The notes under the pieces were generated by a model that saw only the letters and a program-made list of their open reading frames with translations, searched no databases and had not been told where the DNA came from. Position numbers and translations under genes: made by a program. From positions 1-14,792 of the forward strand of contig JBEKRV010000076.1 in assembly GCA_049517675.1 (NCBI GenBank): 14,792 nt of DNA, in the 5' to 3' direction. Below, one piece after another: positions 1 through 14,089 of the stretch; position 1 is the first letter of the stretch; each line of letters starts with the position of its first letter. The DNA is from Bog-756 sp049517675 (GTDB lineage Bacteria > Actinomycetota > Acidimicrobiia > Acidimicrobiales > RAAP-2).

Positions 1-1
1 C

Positions 2-1564
2 GCCGCCGTCGTCGTCCGCGAGGACACCCCCGGCAACCGCCGACTGGTGGCCTACGTCGTGCCACAGGACCGCGAGGGCGACGACCGACACGTGGAGCTC
101 TGGCCGTCGTTGGCCGAGTACTTCCTCTACGACGACACGCTGTACTACGCCATGACCCACGACGAACGCCGCAACCGTGCCTATCGGGTGGCGATCGACC
201 GGGTCGTCCCGGGGAACACCGTCGTCGACGTCGGGACCGGCCAGGATGCCATCCTGGCCCGACTGTGCGTGGAGGCGGGAGCCAGGAAGGTCTACGCACT
301 CGAGATCCTGGAGTCCTCGTACCGCAGCGCGAAGGACACCGTCCACCGCCTCGGACTGGACGACCGGATCGAGGTCCTCCACGGCGACGCTCGCAACGTC
401 GAGCTCCCGGAACCCGTCGACGTGTGCGTCTCGGAGATCGTCGGCGCCATCGGCGGTTCGGAGGGGGCCGCCCTCATCCTCAACGACGCATGGCGACTCA
501 TGACGTCCGACGGGGTCCAGATCCCGTCTCGGAGCCTCACGGCGTTCGCCGCAGTGACGCTCCCGGACCGGCTCGTGGCGTCCCCCGCCTTCAGCCCCGC
601 CACCGCGCCGTACGTCGAGCGTGTGTTCGAGCAGGTCGGCCACCGGTTCGATCTGCGGCTGTGCCTCAAGGGCCTCGACTACGGCGACCTGGTGTCCGAC
701 GTCGGGACGTTCGAAGACCTCCGGTTCACCGGCCTCGTGGCTCCCGAGGAGCGGCACACCGAGGAGCTCACCATCGAGCGGGGGTGCCGCCTCGACGGGC
801 TCCTCCTGTGGCTCCGGCTCGAAACGTGTCCGGGCGAATGGATCGACGCCCTCGCCGAACCACTGTGCTGGCTCCCCGTCTTCCTGCCGATCTTCCATCC
901 CGGACCGGAGGCCTCCGCGGGGGACGTGCTGCGGGTCCAGATCGACCGCACGCTGTCGACGAACGGACTGAACCCGGACTACCACCTCTCCGGCACGGTC
1001 CACCATCGCAGTGGAGCGGTGACGCCCTTCGAATTCACCAGCGTCCACGACGCCCCGGTCTTCCGCCGGCCCGGCTTCTACGACAGGCTGTTCGACGGTG
1101 GCGAGATCCACGTCCGTCCGGAACCGGTCGGCACACCGCGCCCCGGCGAACTGCGCGCCTTCCTGGACGAGGTCCTCCCCGGCCACATGGTCCCGTCCGC
1201 GGTCATCGTCCTCGATGCGTTCCCGCGGTCGCCGAGCGGGAAGGTGGACCGGCAGGCGTTTCCCGAGCCGTTCCACCAGCCGGCGGGCATCGACGGCTCG
1301 CCGGATGCGGTCACCCCGATCGAGGCCATGGTCGCCGAGCTGTGGTGCGCATTGCTGGGCATCGACCATCTCGGCTCCCACGACGACCTGTTCGACGCGG
1401 GGGTCGACTCGCTCATGGCGACGAAGGCCGTCGGCCAGATCCGCGCGGAGTTCGGCATCGAACTGGCCATTCCGACGATCTTCGAGACGCCGACGGTCGC
1501 CGGGATCTCGCGGGCGTTGCTCGCGGCCCTGTCCGGCGAGGAGCTCGACGACCCGGCGACGTGA
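2..1564 (+). CDS. NRPS, 3' part: adenylation domain interrupted by a PRMT-like methyltransferase, then carrier domain (5' truncated)
   Basis: The open frame runs in from the window start, so the true start and the N-terminal part of the protein, including the A-domain pocket, are missing and the substrate cannot be predicted. The first ~23 codons (nt 2-70) read as the C-terminal subdomain of an A domain (AAVVVREDTPG... then RLVAYVVP), the stretch that normally lies between core motifs a8 and a9. A ~350-residue methyltransferase follows (about nt 71-1120). The A domain then resumes with a9 LPGHMVP (nt 1175-1195) and a10 SGKVDR with its lysine (nt 1235-1252). The T domain has its phosphopantetheine serine in AGVDSL (Ser codon nt 1409-1411). 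The protein ends SGEELDDPAT with no thioesterase, E domain or long docking tail. Expected role: activate, methylate and carry one building block. The A/T assignment is firm; the methylation target is unknown. A 180-bp gap separates it from the next gene. Confidence 0.95.
   Translation, partial: AAVVVREDTPGNRRLVAYVVPQDREGDDRHVELWPSLAEYFLYDDTLYYAMTHDERRNRAYRVAIDRVVPGNTVVDVGTGQDAILARLCVEAGARKVYALEILESSYRSAKDTVHRLGLDDRIEVLHGDARNVELPEPVDVCVSEIVGAIGGSEGAALILNDAWRLMTSDGVQIPSRSLTAFAAVTLPDRLVASPAFSPATAPYVERVFEQVGHRFDLRLCLKGLDYGDLVSDVGTFEDLRFTGLVAPEERHTEELTIERGCRLDGLLLWLRLETCPGEWIDALAEPLCWLPVFLPIFHPGPEASAGDVLRVQIDRTLSTNGLNPDYHLSGTVHHRSGAVTPFEFTSVHDAPVFRRPGFYDRLFDGGEIHVRPEPVGTPRPGELRAFLDEVLPGHMVPSAVIVLDAFPRSPSGKVDRQAFPEPFHQPAGIDGSPDAVTPIEAMVAELWCALLGIDHLGSHDDLFDAGVDSLMATKAVGQIRAEFGIELAIPTIFETPTVAGISRALLAALSGEELDDPAT
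71..1120 (+). other. PRMT-like SAM methyltransferase domain inserted between a8 and a9 of the A domain
   Basis: This is a domain inside the first gene. Seen: an N-terminal helix with YDDTLYYAMTHDERR, resembling the segment before motif I in PRMTs; motif I VVDVGTGQD (nt 221-247); a ribose-binding acidic residue in VYALEI; GDARNVELPEPVDVCVSE, matching the PRMT motif II/III region; and two glutamates nine residues apart (codons nt 434-436 and 461-463), the same spacing as the PRMT double-E loop. After the Rossmann part comes a beta-barrel-like half containing EELTIERGCRLDG and a GDVLRVQIDRT strand. Where PRMTs carry a THW loop, this domain has LCW (nt 863-871). The length (~350 aa) suits a whole PRMT core. 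Known: A domains interrupted by methyltransferases between a8 and a9 methylate the backbone N or a side chain of the loaded residue. Inferred: this domain acts on the T-bound or adenylated residue; guanidine or other N-methylation is suggested only by the double-E loop. Confidence 0.8.
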
Positions 1565-1726
1565 CCTCCCGGGCGGCCGCGACCGTCACGAACGACCCGT
1601 GGACACCGTTGTCGAAGTCGGGGTTGCCGTGACAGACTGTGTGCGTGGCACAGGGAAAACGCCCCTGGTAGAGGTGGTGGCGGCGGCGGAATGCACCGCG
1701 TCGGTTCATCCCCGAGTCGCGAGGAC

Positions 1727-1732
1727 AAGGAG
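1727..1732 (+). promoter_or_regulatory. Candidate ribosome binding site (AAGGAG) for the Asp-module NRPS gene
   Basis: AAGGAG lies 12 nt before the ATG at 1745. An in-frame TAA at 1736-1738 rules out any earlier start, so this ATG is the first possible start of the gene. The rest of the 180-bp gap (1565-1744) holds a weak CAGGG/CCCTG inverted repeat (1651-1667) and no convincing -35/-10 pair. The best I can find is TTGTCG (1609) with CAGACT (1633), which is poor. Confidence 0.55.
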
Positions 1733-1744
1733 CCATAAGGGGTC

Positions 1745-4700
1745 ATGGGGCACGAACCTGTAGGTTTCGAGGTTTCCGTTCAGCAGACGGCGGCCCTGGA
1801 CCGGAATCCGGGAATTCCCCCGGCCCGCACCCAGGTCTGCGTCCGGTTCGGAGCGCTCCCCGCTCCCGACCGGCTCGCCGACGCGGTGGCCCGATCGGTG
1901 GAGCACCACGAGATCCTCCGAACGACCTTCGTGCGCCCGGCCGGCGCGGCTGCGCCGCTCCAGGTCGTGAACCCTTCGATGGACGTTCCGATCGTCGAAC
2001 TCCGGGCACCGATCGACGACCCGTCGCTGCGGAACGAGCTGGACGCCGCCTGGCGCGAGGAGCTGAGTGCGGCGACCGGGCCGGTCGTGCGGGTCCGGGT
2101 GGTCCGCCAGGGGGAAGGCGGAGCGCTGATCCTCACGGCCCTCGCCGCGGTGGCCGATGTCCGGAGCCTCACGCTCCTGGCCGCGGCGATCGGCGACGGA
2201 GCCGACACCCGGCTCGCCGAGGAACCACTCCAGTACGCCGACTATGCAGCCTGGCAAGGCAACGCGAGCACGGAACCCGAGGCGGTCGCCCACTGGGACG
2301 CGGTGGCCATCGACCGGTCCGGGGCCGGCTCCCTCCCGCGGTCGGGTGCGCCGGACTCCGGCGGGACCGGACCCGTGCGCCCACGGGTCACGCCACTCCC
2401 CTGGTCCCGGACGCTCGGGACGGCCGTGGAGCGGATCGCGGAGTCGTTCGACGTCGAGCCGTCGGACGTCTGGCTGGCCGCGTGGGCGATCGTCGCACAA
2501 CGACTCGCCGGAACCGACCACGCGACGATCGCCTTCCTCGACGACCGCAGGGGCGTCGAGGGACTCGAGGCCGCGGTCGGGCCGTACGCCCGCACCCTCC
2601 CCCTGACGGTCGAGGGCGATCCGGAGGCAAGCCTGCAGTCGATGGTGCGCGCGTTGGGCCATCAACGGGGAGCTGCTGTCGCCGCCGCCGAGGCGTGCCC
2701 GTCGAGTGCCGACCCGGGCCTCCCGTTCGGGTTCCAGTATCGGACGACCCCCGATGCCCTCGACTCGCCTCCAGACCGGACGGATTGCCAACTCGTCCTG
2801 TCCGTCTCGGGCACCGGCAGTGAGGTGACCGCGGCCCTGTGGGCCGACCCGAACCAGATCGACGTGGTGCATGCCGAACACGTGGGCCACATGTTGTCGG
2901 CAGTGCTCACCGGGCTCACCGCTGATCCGGACGCGGCCGTCCGTCGGATCTCCGGGTTGGACGCGGCTGTCCACGTGCCCTGGTTGACGGCACTCGACGG
3001 CCCCGCCGCCGACCTACCGGGGGTGAGGTTCGTCCACCGCTTCGAGCAGCAGGTGGAGCGGCACCCCGACAGGCCTGCCCTGCGCTACGGCGACGAGGTG
3101 CTCACCTACGCAGAGCTCGACCGCCGGGCCGACGGGCTCGCCCGCGTACTCGTCGACAGCGGAGCGGACCGCTCGGCACCCGTGGCCGTCGTCATGCAGC
3201 GGTCCACCGACCAGGTGGTATCGGTCCTCGCCGTCCTGAAGGCCGGGTATGCCCACGTCTGCATCAACCCCGACCAGCCGGCGACGAGGATCGCCGGCCA
3301 GCTGGCGCATAGCGGCGCCTCGATCCTCCTGACGGTCCGCCACACCGGTGACTCCCTACCTCCCTTCGACGGGACCGTGCTCACCGTGGACGAGATCGAC
3401 ACGACCGGGAACGGTCGGGTGGCCGTGGAGGTCGACCCGGACGATCTCGCCTACATCGTCTACACCTCGGGGTCGACAGGGTCGCCCAAGGGCGTCGCGG
3501 TCACCCACGGCAGTCTCGAGAACTACGTGGCATTCGTCATCGATGAACTCCTCGGCGCGCCCGACCTCGCCGACGGGTGGAGTTTCGCCCTGGTGACATC
3601 GCTCAGCACGGACCTCGGCAACACGAGCCTCTACCCCGCCCTCGCTTCCGGTGGATGCCTCACCGTCGTGCCGCTCGACGTGGCCATGGATCCGGAGCTC
3701 TTCGCGTCCCACAACCGGGCCAACCCGGTGGACGTGCTGAAGATCACCCCATCCCACCTCGAGGCGTTGCTCGCGGCCGGAGGCACGGTCCTGCCGAGGA
3801 AGCTCCTGATCAGCGGAGGCGAGGCATTGCGGTGGGAACTCGTCGACCGTGTCACCGCCCTCTCGGACTGCCGGGTGGTCAATCACTACGGACCGTCCGA
3901 GACCACCGTCGGGTCGCTGGTGTTCGAGCTCGACTCGGCCACTCTGGCTCACCGGGCCCGACCCGTCGTGCCGATCGGACGCCCCCTCACGAACACCCGG
4001 GTGCGGATCGTCGACGACTCGTCGGGACAGGTCCCCCCGGGGGCGCCCGGTGAGCTCCTCATCGGCGGCAGCGGGCTGGCGCGTGGCTACTGGCGGGATG
4101 ACGAGCGGACCGCCGAGTCCTTCCCCGACGACCCGCTGGGCGACGACTCGGGCCGCTACTACCGGACCGGCGACCTCGCCCGGCACCTGCCCGATGGCAC
4201 CGTCGAATTCCTCGGCCGCATCGACGGCCAGATCAAGGTGCGCGGATTCCGGGTCGAGACCGGGGAGATCGAGGTGAACCTGCGGAGTCACCCCGAAGTA
4301 CAGCAGGCGGTCGTCGTCCAGCGGGAGGACACTCCCGGGGACCATCGGCTGGTCGCGTACATCGTGTCGCCCTACAGCCCGGGCCCCGAACCGGCCTCCC
4401 TCCGCGAGTTCCTCAGGGATCGGATACCCGACTACATGGTGCCTGCCGCCTATGTGGAGCTCGAGAGCATGCCCTTGTTGGCCAACGGGAAGCTCGACCG
4501 GGCCGGACTCCCGGAACCGACCGAGGACGACGTCGACGGCCACCGGGAGTACGTCGCTCCGTCCACCGACACCGAGAAGGTGGTGGCGGAACTGTTCGGG
4601 GAGCTCCTCGGGATCGAACAGGTCGGTGCCGGCGACGACTTCTTCGCGCTCGGTGGGCACTCGCTGCTCGCCACCCAGGCCATCGCACGACTGCGCGGCA

Positions 4701-4893
4701 TCTTCCGGGTCGAGCTGGAGGTGCACTTGCTCTTCACGGCACCGACGGTCGCCGCGCTGGCCGGGGAGGTCGACAGTCGCCGCGTCCTCGAGGATGACGA
4801 CGATCTGGCCGACCTCCTCCGGCAGATCGACGAGCTCTCGGACGAGGAGGCGGAGGCGCTGCTGGCGGCGGAGACGGAGCAGAACCCCTCGCC

Positions 4894-4897
<4 letters not shown>
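1745..4897 (+). CDS. NRPS module: degenerate condensation domain - adenylation (Asp-type code) - carrier
   Basis: 1050 aa. Residues ~8-405 have the condensation fold signature (C2-like EHHEILRTTF 53-62, C4-like LQYADYAAW 162-170, C5-like VGPYARTLPL 278-287). The catalytic HHxxxDG site, however, reads LAAVADV (~133-139): both histidines are lost, and C6 HQDxPFE is replaced by HQRGAAV. The A domain (~425-920) is complete: A3 YTSGSTGSPKG 573-583, A5 HYGPSETT, A7 YRTGD 806-810, A8 around 825-843, A9 IPDYMVP 894-900, A10 ANGKLDR. The specificity residues D623 L624 T627 K666 I689 G691 H714 V722 G723 K916 read DLTKIGHVGK, differing from the classical Asp code DLTKVGHIGK only by two I/V swaps. The T domain has Ser973 in LGGHSLL. 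The acidic tail (IDELSDEEAEALLAAE) resembles a C-terminal docking helix; the N-terminus has none. Predicted role: load aspartate. The C-like domain cannot condense by the known mechanism and may be a starter remnant, scaffold or partner-recruiting domain. Confidence 0.95.
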
Positions 4898-11490
<6,593 letters not shown>

Positions 11491-11524
11491 CACGTCACCG
11501 CAGCTACGTCGCGGGTGTGGCGCG

Positions 11525-13006
11525 ATGACCACCCTCGGCGACCGCCTGGACGGACTCAGCCCCGAGAAGCGGGCCCTGCTCGAGCGACAGCTGCTCGAAC
11601 GGCGGGCCAAGTTGCGTGACGGGGCCGGCTCGGAGCGTGCGCTCCGTCGTCGGGATCCCGACGAGCCGCTGCTGCTGTCGTACTCGCAACAGCAGCTCTG
11701 GTTCCTCCAGGAGTGGCAGAAGGACGGTTCGGCCTACAACGCCAGCCTCAACCTGCGATTCGAGGGACACCTGGACGAGGACGCACTCCGACGGTCGTTC
11801 CAGACCATCGTGGACCGACACGAGACCCTGCGGACGATCGTGGTCGAGGACGGCGGCGTTCCCCGCGCCGAGCTACTCACCGATCCCGTCTTCTCGTTCC
11901 TGGAGGTGGACCTCCGGTCGGAGCGAACATTGACCGACGAACAGATCGCCGACGCCGTCCGCGACGTCGTCCAGATCCCGTTCGACCTCTCCCGTGACCT
12001 CATGCTCCGAGTCGGGCTCATCCGGCTCGGGCAGGACTCGCGGCTGATCTGCATGACGTTGCACCACATCGCGTGCGACGGTTGGTCGCGGGGGATCCTG
12101 TTCGACGAACTGACCGCGCTCTACGTCGGATTCGTGACCGGCGAACCCGCCGAATTGCCGGCCCTCCCGGTGCAGTACGGCGACTTCGCGCAGTGGCAGC
12201 AGCAGTGGCTGCAGGGCGACGTGCTCAAAGGCGAGATCGACTTCTGGCGGGAGGAGCTGTCGGGGACCGACTTCGTCCTCGAGCTGCCGACCGACCATCC
12301 GCGTCCCGCCGTACTCACCTTCGCCGGGGGCCGGCTCGGCTTCGACATCCCGGCACCGGTGGCCGACGCCCTCCGCCGGATCGGCCGCAACGAGCGGGCG
12401 ACCATCTTCATGGTCGTCCACGCTGCGACCGGGGTGCTCCTTCACGGGCTGACCGGTCAGGAGGACTTCCTGGTCGGCAGCCCTGTCGGCAGCCGCCGCT
12501 GGCCCGAGACGGAGCCGCTCATCGGCTTCTTCGTCAACACCTTGCTCCTGCGACTCCGGATGACCGGCGACCCCACGTTCCGTGAGCTGGTCAGACGCTG
12601 TCGGGAGACCGCGGTGAGTTGCTACGCGCACCAGGACATCCCCTTCGAGCGGATCGTCCAAGCGCTGCGACCCAAGCGCCGGCCCGATCGCAATCCCCTC
12701 TTCCAGGTGAACCTGCGCATGCAGGGTCCGGCGCCGCAGCCCCCGGAGTTGCCGGGATTGACCGCCTCCCGGGTGAGCGTGGGGCTCGGCTCGTCACGAT
12801 TCGACCTGGCTCTCGGCTTCGTCGACGCCCCGGGGACGCTCGGCGGCTATGTCGAGTACAACTCGGCCATCTTCGACGGGGCGACGGTCGAAGCCTGGAT
12901 GGACGCCTTCGTGACCGTGTTGGACTCCGCGACCAAGGACCCCGACCTTCCGCTCTCCCAGTTGGTGAAGCCGTTCCGACTGCGGGCCGGCATCGTCCTG
13001 TCGTGA
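11525..13006 (+). CDS. Stand-alone NRPS condensation domain protein
   Basis: 493 aa, one C domain and nothing else. Residues 1-45 are a basic helical docking segment (LSPEKRALLERQLLERRAKL) like that of the preceding synthetase. All core motifs are present: C1 SYSQQQLWFLQE ~52-63; C2 DRHETLRT 97-104; C3 HHIACDGWS 180-188, with both histidines and the Asp-Gly; C4 VQYGDFAQW ~216-224; C5 IGFFVNTLLLR 333-343; C6 HQDIPFERIV 369-378; C7 RPDRNPLFQ 386-394. The protein stops just after the usual C-A linker beginning (DPDLPLSQL), with an odd tail VKPFRLRAGIVLS. The start lies 34 nt after the previous stop with no clear Shine-Dalgarno; no earlier in-frame start is evident after that stop. Known: free C domains of the VibH type join a carrier-bound acyl chain to a soluble amine or serve another module in trans. 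Here it could release the chain, or supply condensation to the crippled modules nearby. It looks catalytically competent; its role is inferred. Confidence 0.95.
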   Translation: MTTLGDRLDGLSPEKRALLERQLLERRAKLRDGAGSERALRRRDPDEPLLLSYSQQQLWFLQEWQKDGSAYNASLNLRFEGHLDEDALRRSFQTIVDRHETLRTIVVEDGGVPRAELLTDPVFSFLEVDLRSERTLTDEQIADAVRDVVQIPFDLSRDLMLRVGLIRLGQDSRLICMTLHHIACDGWSRGILFDELTALYVGFVTGEPAELPALPVQYGDFAQWQQQWLQGDVLKGEIDFWREELSGTDFVLELPTDHPRPAVLTFAGGRLGFDIPAPVADALRRIGRNERATIFMVVHAATGVLLHGLTGQEDFLVGSPVGSRRWPETEPLIGFFVNTLLLRLRMTGDPTFRELVRRCRETAVSCYAHQDIPFERIVQALRPKRRPDRNPLFQVNLRMQGPAPQPPELPGLTASRVSVGLGSSRFDLALGFVDAPGTLGGYVEYNSAIFDGATVEAWMDAFVTVLDSATKDPDLPLSQLVKPFRLRAGIVLS

Positions 13007-13033
13007 CGCACGGCACCGGATTCCGGCGCGTCA
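13004..13033. terminator. Candidate bidirectional terminator hairpin spanning the two convergent stop codons
   Basis: TGACGC (13004-13009) pairs with GCGTCA (13028-13033), and inside it CCGG (13016-13019) pairs with CCGG (13023-13026) around an ATT loop. A 6-nt bulge (13010-13015) lies on one side and one base on the other. The outer arms contain the stop codon of the condensation gene and, on the opposite strand, the stop codon of the methyltransferase gene. There is no T-tract on either side, so intrinsic termination is uncertain, although U-less hairpins are common in high-GC bacteria. Confidence 0.4.
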
Positions 13034-13747
13034 GCCGATCCTGTCGGCGGTCTTCGAGAGTCGGGCGACGATCGAGGGGTGGAATGTGTTGTCGGTGACC
13101 CGCGCCACGTCCCACCGTGGGTCGGACTCGAACAGATCGTCGTAATTGCACATGTAGTAGACGAGGGTGATGTCCTCCCCCGGGCCCCGGAGGTTCTCGA
13201 GCAGTGACTTGAACCGTTCGGTCGTCTCGCGGGTGAACGGGTTGAAGATGAAGAAGACGGTGCCGTCTCGGGGCATGAGTTCGAATGCGTCGCCGCACAG
13301 CACCTCGACGTTGGCGAAGCCGGCGAGTCGCTTGGCGGTGTACCCGGCCCACCGTTCGTCGATCTCGATCCCGACCATGCGGTTCCGCAGTCCCTTGTGG
13401 AGCCAGAAGTTGAGGACCCGACCCTTGCCGCATCCGACGTCGACCAGCACGTCATCGGGTCCGATCGAGATGTTGTGGTCCGCGAAGAGCTTCTTCAGGT
13501 AGTAGTAGTGCGCACTCGACGTTCCCCGATAGCCCTTGTCGTTCCAACGGCTCGCATAGGTGCCCCCGCAGCGGCCGCCGTACCGCTCGTCGATGACGAG
13601 ATCCCGTACCGCTTCGACGCCGTACCGCGGCTTCACCACCCGCAACTGCCATCGCCGCTTGACGAAGGCCGGGTCCCGCAACTGACGGAGCGCGTTCCAC
13701 AGCCTCGCCGTCGTCCATTCGCGCTCGGGTGCCCCGACTGCATCCAT
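13031..13747 (-). CDS. Class I SAM-dependent methyltransferase (tailoring candidate)
   Basis: 238 aa, cytosolic, with no signal peptide or membrane segment. Start taken at the ATG complementary to 13745-13747 (MDAVGAPERE). The longer open frame upstream reads low-complexity Arg/Pro/Gly-rich sequence typical of antisense translation. The SAM site is clear: motif I DVGCGKGRVL (103-112), acidic residue at the end of beta 2 in GIEID (E128), GDAFELMP (152-159), and motif IV region FFIFNPF (165-171). The N-terminal ~90 residues contain YGGRCGGTYASRW and a Tyr triplet before a helix, which I do not recognise as a specific substrate domain. The gene lies antisense between two NRPS genes and is convergent with the stand-alone C gene. 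Its hand-counted GC (about 61% over five 60-base lines) is lower than the NRPS genes (about 71% over three), which suggests separate acquisition. Role: probably methylates the peptide or a precursor. The acceptor atom (O, N or C) cannot be told; it could also be unrelated to the cluster. Confidence 0.9.
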   Translation of the reverse strand: MDAVGAPEREWTTARLWNALRQLRDPAFVKRRWQLRVVKPRYGVEAVRDLVIDERYGGRCGGTYASRWNDKGYRGTSSAHYYYLKKLFADHNISIGPDDVLVDVGCGKGRVLNFWLHKGLRNRMVGIEIDERWAGYTAKRLAGFANVEVLCGDAFELMPRDGTVFFIFNPFTRETTERFKSLLENLRGPGEDITLVYYMCNYDDLFESDPRWDVARVTDNTFHPSIVARLSKTADRIG

Positions 13748-13754
13748 AGCATTC

Positions 13755-13760
13755 AGTGTA
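13755..13760 (-). promoter_or_regulatory. Candidate -10 element (TACACT) for a leaderless methyltransferase transcript
   Basis: Reading the minus strand, TACACT ends 7 nt before the A of the ATG, which places the expected transcription start at or one base before the start codon. No Shine-Dalgarno sequence lies upstream of this ATG, so a leaderless mRNA would explain the start. No good -35 is visible at 16-18 nt, so the call rests on one hexamer and its spacing. Confidence 0.3.
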
Positions 13761-13836
13761 ACCGCCGCACCGCGATTTGACCGGAGAAGATGCGCTCCTT
13801 CCCTCCTGCCGGCCCCCTCCGGACCGTCGTCGAGTA

Positions 13837-13866
13837 TTGCCCGGCGCGTCCGGCGACCGGTACGAT
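13837..13866 (+). promoter_or_regulatory. Candidate housekeeping-type promoter TTGCCC-18-TACGAT for the downstream NRPS gene
   Basis: TTGCCC (13837-13842) and TACGAT (13861-13866) are separated by 18 bp, a reasonable sigma-70/SigA-like pair. The predicted start of transcription, about 13873, falls on a GTG opening a 29-codon frame. The next NRPS gene would then have a ~217-nt leader. This would make the downstream NRPS gene a separate transcription unit from genes 2-4, as the antisense methyltransferase gene between them requires. Confidence 0.35.
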
Positions 13867-14089
13867 TTGCTGGTGGCGCCGTCGGCGAACGACGCCGTCG
13901 ACGCACGGGAACGTCCACAGGTGGATCCGGGGTCGACCTCGACTGCGGCTGACAAGGGGTGAGGCCGGACCATGATGAGCGCAGGGATGACGCACCGGTG
14001 AAGCCGGCCGATGCGGGTGGCGCGGTAGATCGCAGGGTCACCTTCACTCCACGTGACGTCCGGACCGACAGCTTCGGCTCCCACGCCCG

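Larger units (their letters stand above)
13748..14089. other. Divergent intergenic region between the methyltransferase and the downstream NRPS gene
   Basis: 342 bp without a convincing gene. It holds a candidate -10 for the minus-strand methyltransferase (13755-13760), a candidate plus-strand promoter (13837-13866) and three tiny plus-strand open frames whose stops and starts overlap. These are GTG 13873 to TGA 13962 (29 codons); GTG 13959 to TGA 14093 (44 codons, closing over the ATG of the next gene); and ATG 13972 to TGA 14001 (9 codons). The 44-codon frame has about 73% GC at third positions by hand count, below what the NRPS genes show, so I do not call it a gene. I see no tRNA, direct repeat, IS end or obvious operator dyad. 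Confidence 0.6.

Noticed and set aside
265..1632. Plus-strand open frame (455 codons) overlapping gene 1
   Set aside because: Low-complexity Arg/Pro-rich shadow in another frame; the real frame shows A-domain, methyltransferase and carrier motifs throughout.
1651..1667. CAGGG-AAAACGC-CCCTG inverted repeat between genes 1 and 2
   Set aside because: Only five paired bases and no T-tract; too weak to call a terminator or operator.
1706..2974. Long minus-strand open frame (422 codons) opposite the degenerate C domain
   Set aside because: Arg/Gly/Pro-rich translation without domain motifs; it is the antisense shadow of the GC-rich NRPS gene. The same applies to the minus frames at 3356-4915 and 6523-8847.
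4800..4893. Acidic C-terminal repeat-like stretch of gene 2 as low-complexity artefact
   Set aside because: It is in frame, ends in a defined amphipathic acidic segment and matches the basic N-terminal helix of the next protein, so it is better read as a docking element.
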